Assembly (NCBI GenBank): GCA_047639555.1
Contig: JBLIOE010000020.1
Coordinates: 5,703-69,702, forward strand
Length of the DNA: 64,000 bases
Reading direction: 5' to 3'
DNA from: JAJRXC01 sp047639555
Lineage (GTDB): Bacteria > Actinomycetota > Acidimicrobiia > Acidimicrobiales > Aldehydirespiratoraceae
Positions 7,701 to 14,791 of this stretch are shown piece after piece; the stretch's first letter is position 1, and every line of letters begins with the position of its first letter. Made by a program: the position numbers and the translations under genes. The notes under the pieces were generated by a model. The model saw nothing but the letters and a program-made list of their open reading frames with translations. It had not been told where the DNA came from and ran no database searches.

Positions 7701-8881
7701 GTGGCCTCGCCCCTCTCGCGAACCTGCCAGCGACCGGCACCTACTGTGGGCCGAGCGATGTGGTGCGTCGTGGTCGACTCTTGCGATGGCTGGATGACGA
7801 AGTGGGCCGCCGTCGAGTCGACCCCATGGCCGCCGCCCCCGAGATCTTGGTGATCATCGACGACTTCGGGGGGTTGGCGCGAGCCCACGACCCGGTGAAG
7901 GAAGCCGCGGTGCACGAACGCCTCGCGCGGGTCTGGGCCGACGGCCCCGCAGTGGGAATAAAGATGGCGGTATCGCTGCGCCGCTCGGCCGACCTGGCGC
8001 CGGCGCTGGCCGCGACGGTCGGGGAGGTCATCTTGCATCGCACCGCCGACCAGGCCGACGCGCTGCGATTCGGGCTCGTCGGGTCCACCGCCGGGTTCGT
8101 TGCCGGGCGCGTGATACGAAGCAGGGATGGAGCGACCGCTCACGTGCTGCTTCCCGCAGCCGGGGACGACTTTCTCCGGCACATCGTGGCCCGCCGGTGC
8201 GACGCCGACCCCGTGTTCGAGCCGCACCAGGTGGGCGAACTGGCGGCCGAGATCCCGTGGTCGACCGTCAGCGGCACGTTCCGCCTCGGCGCTCACGACT
8301 GGTCGTTTGCCATCGGCGTTCGCGACCGCGATCTCGAACCAGCGATTGTGCGTCTGCACACAGGCGAACACTTCCTCGCCCTTGGTCCGGCCCGATCGGG
8401 TCGCACCAATACCCTCGCCGCCATTGCTCGGTCGGCCGGTCCTCACGCAATCGTTGTGGGCAACGGGTCACTTGCCCAACGCACCGGAATTGAGCCGACG
8501 GATGCCGCGGAACTGGCCGCCGTCATCACCGCTCGAGAAGGTGGCGCCATCGTTTTGGTCGATGACTGCCTTGAGGTCGACGATCCCCTCGGGACGCTGG
8601 TCGCATTGGTCGCGGCGCCGCCCGCGGGCGTGCATCTCGTGGTGGCGGCTCGACCAGATCGTTATCGGTCGGCCTACGGCCATTGGGCGAGCGACATCAA
8701 GTCCTCTCGAGTGGGAATATTGCTTCGCCCCGAGCCGCTCGATGGTGACTTGCTCGGTCAACAACTCCCGGCCCGACTCGGTCTTCCGGCGGTTCCCGGC
8801 CGCGGAATTGTGGTCGCCGACGGCTCGATCGAGATCGTCCAGGTCTTCCAGACCGATGCGTCGAATCGCTGTGACCCATGA
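4760..8881 (+). CDS. FHA-FtsK/SpoIIIE three-ATPase protein, EccC/EssC-type
   Basis: 1373 residues from ATG 4760. A longer frame from 4664 would overlap the WXG100 gene and is not family-like. Order: ubiquitin-like/FHA-type N-terminus (GRS near 114, SPRHFS, then NGTSIEG), a hydrophobic double span near 235-262 followed by WLERRRRARREF, and three FtsK-type ATPase modules. Module 1 has an intact Walker A, GGTTGSGKSE (about 638), and Walker B, LIVVVDEFASLA. Module 2 has GGPGSGTTT (about 947), with Thr for Lys, and VIIDDFGG. Module 3 has GPARSGRTN (about 1208), with Arg for Lys. It is the probable membrane motor of a type VII-like exporter. The FHA N-terminus recalls firmicute EssC more than mycobacterial EccC. 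Confidence 0.85.
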   Translation: MRIVHRSERGERIVEIDIDDPTRPIAALCAALGLAAESGERIGLAIDGRSFDPTTPLAATNVCEGSVVDSTPTSTLITPTSITIQNPTPSARALAIVGGVRAGGSVPVEGGLCVGRSVATDVSLDDAALSPRHFSVTAGGASLIDHGTRNGTSIEGHPVAAPAALAADQMIRAGTTRLMVRDIEGDTPVAVASGLGARGGSIPFNRPPRCEPPTEMAPLRAPGLRPEAPVIEPISVAGIVLPILAGGVMALVFSPFMAIFAALGPVLTIGTWLERRRRARREFRTAERVFLAEMDDLRDVLPSARRAEVWRRRTLHPDPAEVVRRAAGPSVRVWERRPGHADSFLVAIGAADEPFRPPLRANQSADVAVEVGRVLAGLPLLPDVPVPLDLGPGKTVGLVGDRGACLAIARSLVVQMATHHGPADLAVAVGADEPRRWRWCEWLPHAADHASGLRGVTVVTTDDSRAAESIRAMQGERLLLAVLDGDDPFQGRTTVGRILAAADRVATIVLVADEHRLPATCDMVVRADEFGRVTLIDPRQASPGRSALGWGVSLATAQYAARRLARLDDPELPVAGAGVPSAAPLLSLLDIQGDDAAEVEARWRATDGTADLASPIGLDADGVVSLDLVREGPHVLVGGTTGSGKSELLRSLVAGLAASADPDHVAMVLVDYKGGAAFDCCADLPHVAGLVTDLDETLAARALRCLEAELHHRELRLRELGAEDLPAFRRLAAGRDDIDPLPRLIVVVDEFASLASDLPEFLNALVGIAQRGRSLGVHMILATQRPAGVVTDDIRANTSCRIALRVTDRGDSSDVIDSPDAAAIPRHRPGRAIARFGPGELVPFQSALATGCSDGRAGVSLVLPRATKPNVARDTDLQRLVRSIGDAHRARGGGLPRSPWPPALPTVATQAAHDAAAGEWLLVDEPDRQQQRTDGWLPADGHLCVVGGPGSGTTTTLATAALAASAVDQDRHLHVIDLDAGGLAPLANLPATGTYCGPSDVVRRGRLLRWLDDEVGRRRVDPMAAAPEILVIIDDFGGLARAHDPVKEAAVHERLARVWADGPAVGIKMAVSLRRSADLAPALAATVGEVILHRTADQADALRFGLVGSTAGFVAGRVIRSRDGATAHVLLPAAGDDFLRHIVARRCDADPVFEPHQVGELAAEIPWSTVSGTFRLGAHDWSFAIGVRDRDLEPAIVRLHTGEHFLALGPARSGRTNTLAAIARSAGPHAIVVGNGSLAQRTGIEPTDAAELAAVITAREGGAIVLVDDCLEVDDPLGTLVALVAAPPAGVHLVVAARPDRYRSAYGHWASDIKSSRVGILLRPEPLDGDLLGQQLPARLGLPAVPGRGIVVADGSIEIVQVFQTDASNRCDP

Positions 8882-8930
8882 CCAGAGCGGCGAGGTAAGG
8901 GACTCCCAGAGTTGGGCCGAGACTGGAGAC

Positions 8931-9668
8931 GTGAAGCGGTTCGTCGCCCCCCTGATCAAAAGGATTGGCAACCTCGGCGGGTTGTCGCGTCAGGGCGTAA
9001 TTGTCACGTCGCGATGGGTCCGCACCCATCCATTGCCGTCGGGTCCTCGTCAGGTTCTTTGGCTCCTCCCGGCCTCGGTGATGATCGGTGCCGGTGTCGC
9101 CTCCCTGGCCGCCGCTGGCTTTGGGGTGGCGCCCTACGACGTCGGAATCTCGGCGATCGCTCACCATACGCCGCTCTCGTTTGGTCAGTCCTCGTGGGCC
9201 ATGTCGGGCACCCTCTTCTTGTTGGCGGCGCTGCTCGGCGTGCGGCCAACCTCGAGAAGTCTTGGTCTGATCTTCCTCAACGGGTTGACCATCGACATTG
9301 CGCTGCAGATTGTGTCGGAGCCGCAGGGGCTCGGCGCTCGAATCGGGCTTGCGGCGTTCGGTGCCGCGATCCTGGTAGTTGGCGTCGCCACGGTGGTCTA
9401 TCAAGCGGCGGCCGGTGGAGCGTTCGAAGCGCTGATGCATGCCGCGGAGAAACACGGCCGTCGCCCGGTTGTGGTTCGCAGTGCGCTCGAAGTTGGGAGC
9501 CTGGTGCTCGGGGCGATTGCGGGGGGCAGCATCGGCGTGATGACGGTGATCATCGCCCTCACGATCGGCCCGGCCATCGGTTTTGGCCTCCAGGCGTTTG
9601 ACGATCATCGACTCGGGCGAGAGGTGCGGCTGGCCGCGGTCCAGTCCGAGCGTCAGTCCGTTTCGTAA
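8931..9668 (+). CDS. YczE/YitT-like integral membrane protein
   Basis: 245 residues from GTG 8931, with GGAG close upstream. The same frame is open far upstream but only as a shadow of the ATPase gene. It contains about five hydrophobic segments with the pattern of YczE-like membrane proteins: GAGVASLAAAGFGVAPYDV, then LSFGQSSWAMSGTLFLLAALL, a conserved GLTIDIAL, GVATVVYQAAAGGAFEALM, and a terminal GPAIGFGLQ. The function of the family is unknown; members are predicted transporters or permease-like proteins. It follows the type VII ATPase by 49 bases, but a role in secretion is not shown. Its stop overlaps the end of the convergent oxidoreductase gene by 16 bases. Confidence 0.75.
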   Translation: MKRFVAPLIKRIGNLGGLSRQGVIVTSRWVRTHPLPSGPRQVLWLLPASVMIGAGVASLAAAGFGVAPYDVGISAIAHHTPLSFGQSSWAMSGTLFLLAALLGVRPTSRSLGLIFLNGLTIDIALQIVSEPQGLGARIGLAAFGAAILVVGVATVVYQAAAGGAFEALMHAAEKHGRRPVVVRSALEVGSLVLGAIAGGSIGVMTVIIALTIGPAIGFGLQAFDDHRLGREVRLAAVQSERQSVS

Positions 9669-10636
9669 CGCACGCCGAGATTGGCTCGAATCTTGTCGCA
9701 ACGGGCGATCATGGCCCGACTGGTTGCCCACGGCATCCGGGGGCTTTCGAGCTCACCAGCCCGCAGGCATCGATGCACCTCGACAACCTGATGATGAAGG
9801 CCGGGTGAATCGCCTTCGATTGTTTCAGTTTCGGGGCCGCGGCGAAGGGTGACAGTCGCGCTGGCGTGAGCCGGTAGCGGAAACTCCACGAGTCCTTTGG
9901 TCCCTTCGATGCGGGCCGTCATTGGGCCCGCGAGCCGAAGTGCGGCGGTGAGAAGCGCCGACGCCCCCGACTCCCATTCGCATAACAGGCTGACTTCATC
10001 GTCGACCCCCGTGGGAGCGATGTGGCCGGTCGACGTGACGGACGCGGGTTCGCCGAGCGCCCACCATGCCATCGAGAGCGGGTAGATCCCGAGGTCAAGC
10101 AATGCGCCGCCGCCCTTGGCTCGGTCATAGAGTCGATGGCCGGCATCGAACGGGAGAGCGAAGGAGAAATCGGCGGTGATTCGACGCACCTCGCCGATGT
10201 CGCCGTTGTGGATGCGTCGGAAAGCCTCGACGTGGGTCGGGTTGAACCGCATCCACAACGCTTCCATGAGGAAACGATCGTTGGCGCTCGCAGCCGCGAT
10301 CATACGATCGACCTCGCCCTGGTTGAGAGCGATGGGCTTTTCGACGAGGACATGTTTGCCCGCGGCGAGGAAGAGTTCGGCCTGCTCGGCGTGCACCGGG
10401 TGAATCCCGGCGATGTACACGATGTCGACATCGGGGTCAGTGGCGAGGTCCGCATACGAGCCATGGGAGCGGTCGATCCCATGTGTTGTGGCGAACGTAT
10501 TGGCCGTCTCGGCTGATCGTGAACCGACGGCCACGATCTCGCCATCGTCGAGCTTGGCGAAGTCCGTCACAAAGCTTGCGGCGATACCGCCCGTCCCCGC
10601 AATGCCCCAACGAATTGGTTCGGTATGTGGGTCCAT
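9653..10636 (-). CDS. Gfo/Idh/MocA-family NAD(P)-dependent oxidoreductase
   Basis: 327 residues. The N-terminal Rossmann domain reads IRWGIAGTGGIAASF, followed by EIVAVGSRS and the family hallmark VLVEKPIALN, where the lysine is the usual catalytic or substrate-binding residue. The second domain includes FLMEALWMRFNP and the GGGALLDLGIYPLSMAWWALG segment typical of dihydrodiol/glucose-fructose oxidoreductase relatives, with the usual D-x-G-x-Y/H-P signature. It probably oxidises a sugar, polyol or cyclic diol; the substrate cannot be told from sequence. The start is ATG 10636, upstream of which lies the divergent peptidase gene. Confidence 0.88.
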   Translation of the reverse strand: MDPHTEPIRWGIAGTGGIAASFVTDFAKLDDGEIVAVGSRSAETANTFATTHGIDRSHGSYADLATDPDVDIVYIAGIHPVHAEQAELFLAAGKHVLVEKPIALNQGEVDRMIAAASANDRFLMEALWMRFNPTHVEAFRRIHNGDIGEVRRITADFSFALPFDAGHRLYDRAKGGGALLDLGIYPLSMAWWALGEPASVTSTGHIAPTGVDDEVSLLCEWESGASALLTAALRLAGPMTARIEGTKGLVEFPLPAHASATVTLRRGPETETIEGDSPGLHHQVVEVHRCLRAGELESPRMPWATSRAMIARCDKIRANLGVRYETD

Positions 10637-10706
10637 GCGGGCTCCTGTGGGGTGTTGATCGGGCGAGATGCGCGCAGCTGCTGCAACTAGCGACCACCAT
10701 ACGCAG

Positions 10707-12812
10707 ATGCAAGCCACTGGTTCTTTTCCTCGCCGCCAAGCAGCGACGCGTCGGTTCACGCTGGGGGCGCCGCGTGATTTCCGAGTTTCGAGCGCCGGCG
10801 ACCGGGTGCTCTTCTTGCGTTCGGGTGGACCCGTCGACCCGGTGAACTCGTTATGGGAGTTCGATCCGGCGACCGCGGCCGAGCGACTCGTGGTAGATGC
10901 CGCCGCCTTAGGAGTCGACGAAACCGACCTGCCACCGGAGGAACGGGCCCGACGTGAACGGGCTCGAGAGTCTGGCGGGGGCATCGTCGCCTTTGATGCC
11001 ACTGCGGACCTCGCGGCGGCGGTGTTTGCGATCGGCGGGCAGTTGGCCCGGGCTGATGTTGCAACGGGGGTCGTCTCGATGTTGGCGGCCGCAGCCGGGG
11101 TATTCGATCCGCGGCTCTCGCCCGACGGGCAGCACGTGGGGTATGTCACGGGCGATGCTCTCCGCGCGATCGTTGATGGCGAAGACCGACTGATCGCGCA
11201 GGAAGCAGCGAGCACGGTTTCGTGGGGTTCGGCGGAGTTTGTTGCGGGCGAGGAGATGGGCCGTACCCGCGGCTACTGGTGGAGTCCGCAAAGTGACGCA
11301 CTGCTGGTCGAGCGGGTGGACGTGGCTCCGGTCGAGGAGTGGTGGATCTCGGCGCCGGTGTCGCCGGCTGAGGCGCCGACCCCGGTGCGTTATCCCGCGG
11401 CAGGCACCGCGAACGCCCAGGTTTCTCTTGCCATCGTCTCGCTCGACGGCGACACTGCCCCGATCGACTGGCCAGCCGGCGGTTGGGAGTATCTCGCTTC
11501 GGCATCGTGGGACGACGATGGCATCTGGCTCACGATGCAGAGCCGAGATCAGCGCACCTTGGCGGTGTTCCAGGTCGACCCGAGCGATGGGTCGGTCTCT
11601 GAGATGCACCGCATCGAGGACGATCATTGGGTTGAGCTGATTCCTGGCACTCCGGCTCGACAGGGCGGCCGCCTGATCACGGTGGAGGACCGGGGCGCGG
11701 CTCGCCGTCTCTGTGTCGACGGCGAGGCAATCACCGGCGACGGTGTGCAGATCCGCCGGGTGATCTCGGTCTATGCCGACGGCGTGGTTGTCGCCGCGTC
11801 GCGAGAACCGACATCGGTCCACGTCGGTCGCGTTGGCTGGGACGGCACCATCGAGTGGGTGACGGAGGTGGCCGGCGTGCACGGCGCGGTGATCGGTGGG
11901 CCCACTCAGGTGCGGGTGTCGCGGAGCTTGGCGTTCGATGGGTCCCAGGTCTCGGTGGTGCGAGCCGGAGTCTCGATTGGGACGATCAACGATCACTCCG
12001 AACGGCCGGATGTCTCGCTCAATATGAAGATGCTGCGCTTGGGTGATCGCGAGTTGGCGGCGGCATTGCTCTTACCCAACGGCGTGGCCGATGACGCTCG
12101 GCTCCCGGTTCTGCTTGATCCCTATGGTGGCCCACATGCTCAGCGCGTCCAACAATCCCGGTCGCTCTTTCACGCGTCGCAGTGGTTTGCCGATCAAGGG
12201 TTCGCGGTGCTCGTCACTGATGGTCGCGGTACCCCCGGGCGAGGTCCGGCGTTCGAGCGGGCGGTCCGGGGCGACCTCGCGGCTCCGGTGCTGGACGACC
12301 AGGTTGATGCCCTTCAGGCGGCGGCTGTGCTCGAGCCGCGGCTGGACCTCACTCGTGTTGCAATACGCGGCTGGTCCTTTGGTGGTTATCTCGCGGCGCT
12401 TGCTGTTCTGCGTCGTCCCGACGTGTTCCATGCCGCGGTTGCCGGAGCGCCGGTCACGGATTGGCGGCTTTACGACACGCACTACACCGAGCGCTACCTC
12501 GGCCATCCAGACACCGAGCCCGAGAACTATGAACGAACCGACCTCACGGTGGAGCCGGTATTGCTCGATCCGGCAATCCCGTTTCCACCACTCCTGTTGA
12601 TCCATGGTCTGGCCGACGACAATGTTGTCGCTGCACACACTCTCAAACTGTCGCGGGCCCTGCTTGAAGCCGGCCGAGCACACACGGTCCTTCCGTTGTC
12701 GGGTGTCACCCACATGACGCCGCAAGAAGAGGTGGCAGAGAACCTCCTGTTGGTGCAACTCGTGTTCCTCCGCGAAGCCCTCGCCCAATCAGACGGGAAC
12801 AGCGATGAGTGA
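10707..12812 (+). CDS. S9 family prolyl oligopeptidase / dipeptidyl-peptidase IV-like
   Basis: 701 residues from ATG 10707, chosen because MQATGSFPRRQAATRRFTLG matches the usual beginning of actinobacterial S9 peptidases; an ATG 39 bases upstream is possible. An N-terminal beta-propeller is followed by a DPPIV_N-type region and a C-terminal alpha/beta-hydrolase domain. The catalytic triad is visible: Ser557 in GWSFGGY, Asp637 in HGLADDNV and His669 in SGVTHMTP. No signal peptide is seen, so it probably acts on short peptides in the cytoplasm. The stop overlaps the start of the DUF1214 gene by 8 bases, indicating co-expression. Confidence 0.9.
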   Translation: MQATGSFPRRQAATRRFTLGAPRDFRVSSAGDRVLFLRSGGPVDPVNSLWEFDPATAAERLVVDAAALGVDETDLPPEERARRERARESGGGIVAFDATADLAAAVFAIGGQLARADVATGVVSMLAAAAGVFDPRLSPDGQHVGYVTGDALRAIVDGEDRLIAQEAASTVSWGSAEFVAGEEMGRTRGYWWSPQSDALLVERVDVAPVEEWWISAPVSPAEAPTPVRYPAAGTANAQVSLAIVSLDGDTAPIDWPAGGWEYLASASWDDDGIWLTMQSRDQRTLAVFQVDPSDGSVSEMHRIEDDHWVELIPGTPARQGGRLITVEDRGAARRLCVDGEAITGDGVQIRRVISVYADGVVVAASREPTSVHVGRVGWDGTIEWVTEVAGVHGAVIGGPTQVRVSRSLAFDGSQVSVVRAGVSIGTINDHSERPDVSLNMKMLRLGDRELAAALLLPNGVADDARLPVLLDPYGGPHAQRVQQSRSLFHASQWFADQGFAVLVTDGRGTPGRGPAFERAVRGDLAAPVLDDQVDALQAAAVLEPRLDLTRVAIRGWSFGGYLAALAVLRRPDVFHAAVAGAPVTDWRLYDTHYTERYLGHPDTEPENYERTDLTVEPVLLDPAIPFPPLLLIHGLADDNVVAAHTLKLSRALLEAGRAHTVLPLSGVTHMTPQEEVAENLLLVQLVFLREALAQSDGNSDE

Positions 12813-13992
12813 GTTAGATGCGGCTCGAGCGGCGCGCCTTCATGACGGCCAAGCCTGGGATGACTTCTGCGACACCTTGAAGGCTGCCGGACACATTGCG
12901 CTCCGCGAAACACCCGACGGCAACGGTCAGGACCGGGTCGAAGGTTTCCGCTACATCATCCGGATGATCCTCATGGCGTCGTTCCGCGGGATCGAGCGCG
13001 TCACGCCCGGCACTGAGCCTTCCCGGGTCGGGATCATTCCTCCGCCGCTGAGTGGAGGCATCGGTGTGCAGTCGCCGAATCAGGATCACATCGTCCAGCC
13101 GGTCGACGCCCAGTATCGCTATCGGATCACCGGCACCGCCGGCGATGTCTATACCCACTTGTCGGCCTGGAGTCCGCCGATCCCCGAGAACGTCGGTGCG
13201 TTCTCGACCGGTGGCGATCCCGAGGGTTACCTCGAGACGTTCAATCCCAACATGGCGCTCACCCCGCACACCTCCGAGCTCGCGGAATTCGTCGCCGCCG
13301 ACGGCACCGTTGATTTCATTCTTTCGGTTGAGCCGCCAAAAGACGGCAGTGCATGGATGTCGATGGCGTCCACCACTCGAGAGCTGATGGGTCGGGTTGT
13401 CTACGATGACCGCGCCACGCAGACCAAGCCCCGTCTCAAGATCCAATGCCTCGATGAACACGATCGGCCCCACACGCCCACACCGGAAGATATGTCGACG
13501 CGGCTCGCCGTGAGCGGGCAGCTCGTTCTCGGGCTGCTCTCCGACTATGCGGGGTGGACACGAGATCTACTCACCCGCGAGAACGAGACCGAATTCACCC
13601 GTGAGTGGTACGAGCGCATCGGCGGCTCACCCGACGACCGCCATTTCGAGTTCGGCTACTGGCGCGTGCCCGAAGGAATGGCGCTCGTGGTCGACTTCGA
13701 AGAACCCACCACACAGCACTGGAACTTCCAACTCTGTAACCACTGGATGGAGAACCTCGCGAACTATGCGACCGGCGAGGGCTACATCGACAAGGAGAAC
13801 GCGGTGCGCGATGGCAGCCGGGTTCGAATCGTCGTCGCCCACGCGGACCCGGGTGTTGCGAACTGGATCGAACCTCGCACCCACGATCACGGCGTGATGG
13901 GGCTGCGGTTTGTGCGGCCCGGCATCGAGCCCGTCGTGCACACCAAGCTCGTGCCGGTTGCCGAAGTGGCCGGACTCGCTCCGCAAATTTGA
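12805..13992 (+). CDS. DUF1214 domain protein (paralogue 1)
   Basis: 395 residues. The C-terminal third is a DUF1214-type beta domain: WYERIGGSPDDRHFEFGYW, then LVVDFEEPTTQHWNFQLCNHWMENL and IVVAHADPG. The N-terminus has AWDDFCDTLKAAG and EGFRYIIRMI, shared with the protein at 27536-28621 (AWAEFCDQLKAAG and EGYRYLTRLL). The biochemical function is unknown. No signal peptide is visible. It overlaps the peptidase gene by 8 bases and is probably in its operon. Two copies 15 kb apart suggest a non-redundant role, possibly in lipid or steroid-like catabolism given the surrounding genes; this is inference. Confidence 0.8.
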   Translation: MSELDAARAARLHDGQAWDDFCDTLKAAGHIALRETPDGNGQDRVEGFRYIIRMILMASFRGIERVTPGTEPSRVGIIPPPLSGGIGVQSPNQDHIVQPVDAQYRYRITGTAGDVYTHLSAWSPPIPENVGAFSTGGDPEGYLETFNPNMALTPHTSELAEFVAADGTVDFILSVEPPKDGSAWMSMASTTRELMGRVVYDDRATQTKPRLKIQCLDEHDRPHTPTPEDMSTRLAVSGQLVLGLLSDYAGWTRDLLTRENETEFTREWYERIGGSPDDRHFEFGYWRVPEGMALVVDFEEPTTQHWNFQLCNHWMENLANYATGEGYIDKENAVRDGSRVRIVVAHADPGVANWIEPRTHDHGVMGLRFVRPGIEPVVHTKLVPVAEVAGLAPQI

Positions 13993-13995
13993 GAA

Positions 13996-14015
13996 GGCAC
14001 CCCGTTGGGGGTGCC
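13996..14015. terminator. Hairpin after the DUF1214 gene
   Basis: GGCACCC and GGGTGCC arms around a short loop begin 4 bases after the stop codon at 13992. There is no T-tract, so if it is a terminator it is of the GC-hairpin type common in actinobacteria. The 195 bases up to the convergent TetR gene are G+C-rich with smaller dyads and no supportable gene. Confidence 0.5.
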
Positions 14016-14209
14016 GAAGAACTACCCAGTTGGTCCGGAATGACCCCTTGACCTGGGCCGCGAACTGGCGCAACATGTGGCGTCCGACACACCTCGTCGT
14101 CCGCCGCGGCGGGGTGTGTTTCTCACCGGGACCTTCGGGTGCCCGGGGATTGCGGGGCGGCGGGTGCGCACCCATGGGGGAGGAGGTGCGCTCCGCTGCC
14201 GCCGCTGCT

Positions 14210-14791
14210 TCAGGTGGACCAGCCGGCGATCAAGCCGCCCACAACGGTGTCGAGCAACGGGTCGACGGCGAGGCCGGGGGCCAGAGTGGCGACGGTGGCG
14301 ACGCCGTGCACGGAGGCCCAGAGGGCGAGGCCGTACTCAAGTGGATCAGCGGGTCGAAGCTCGCCGGACTCGATGGCGAGCCCCAGGTTGTGGATCATTG
14401 AATTGAAGACGGTGGTGGCGCCGTCGTGTTCGACATCGGCCTCGACGGCAATCTCGATCGCCTCGGGTCGGAACATGAACATCAGCGAGAAGAGCTCGGG
14501 CTCGTCGAGCGCGAAGTGCACGTAGCTGCGACTCGAGACCCAGATCATTTCGACGGGCGACTCGGGCTTTTCCTTCTGGAATCGTTCGTCGAGCGCGTCG
14601 TAGCCGACCTGCGCGCAGGCCCGCAGGAGTTGGTCGCGGCTCGTGAAGTGGGCATAGAGAGCGGGAGCGGTGACACCCAGCGATGTGGCCAATGCCCGCA
14701 TCGAAAGCGCCTCGACTCCGCTTTCGCGAATGAGCGTGATCGAAGCGTCAACGATGCGTTCGGCGGTGAGCGGCGTCCGTATCTTGTTCAT
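14210..14791 (-). CDS. TetR/AcrR-family transcriptional regulator
   Basis: 193 residues. The helix-turn-helix is canonical: TAERIVDASITLIRESGVE, then ALSMRALATSLGVTAPALY and AHFTSRDQLL. A TetR_C-type ligand domain follows (YVHFALDEPELFSLMF). ATG 14791 overlaps the stop of the LivHM permease gene (ATGA), so the regulator is the last gene of the substrate-binding protein-permease-regulator operon. It probably represses that operon, and perhaps the divergent carotenoid oxygenase operon, through the palindrome at 18190-18202. That pairing is inferred from position only. Confidence 0.88.
   Translation of the reverse strand: MNKIRTPLTAERIVDASITLIRESGVEALSMRALATSLGVTAPALYAHFTSRDQLLRACAQVGYDALDERFQKEKPESPVEMIWVSSRSYVHFALDEPELFSLMFMFRPEAIEIAVEADVEHDGATTVFNSMIHNLGLAIESGELRPADPLEYGLALWASVHGVATVATLAPGLAVDPLLDTVVGGLIAGWST

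Noticed and set aside
7211..8446. Long antisense open frame of 411 codons opposite the FHA-FtsK gene
   Set aside because: Arg/Gly/His-rich translation without recognisable motifs, a typical shadow of a high-G+C coding strand.
8127..8930. Open frame continuous with the YczE-like gene that runs through the ATPase gene
   Set aside because: It is a shadow of the ATPase reading frame; a good ribosome-binding site and GTG at 8931 mark the true start.
8697..9731. 344-codon minus-strand frame opposite the YczE-like gene
   Set aside because: Low-complexity Arg-rich translation; the plus-strand membrane protein is convincing.
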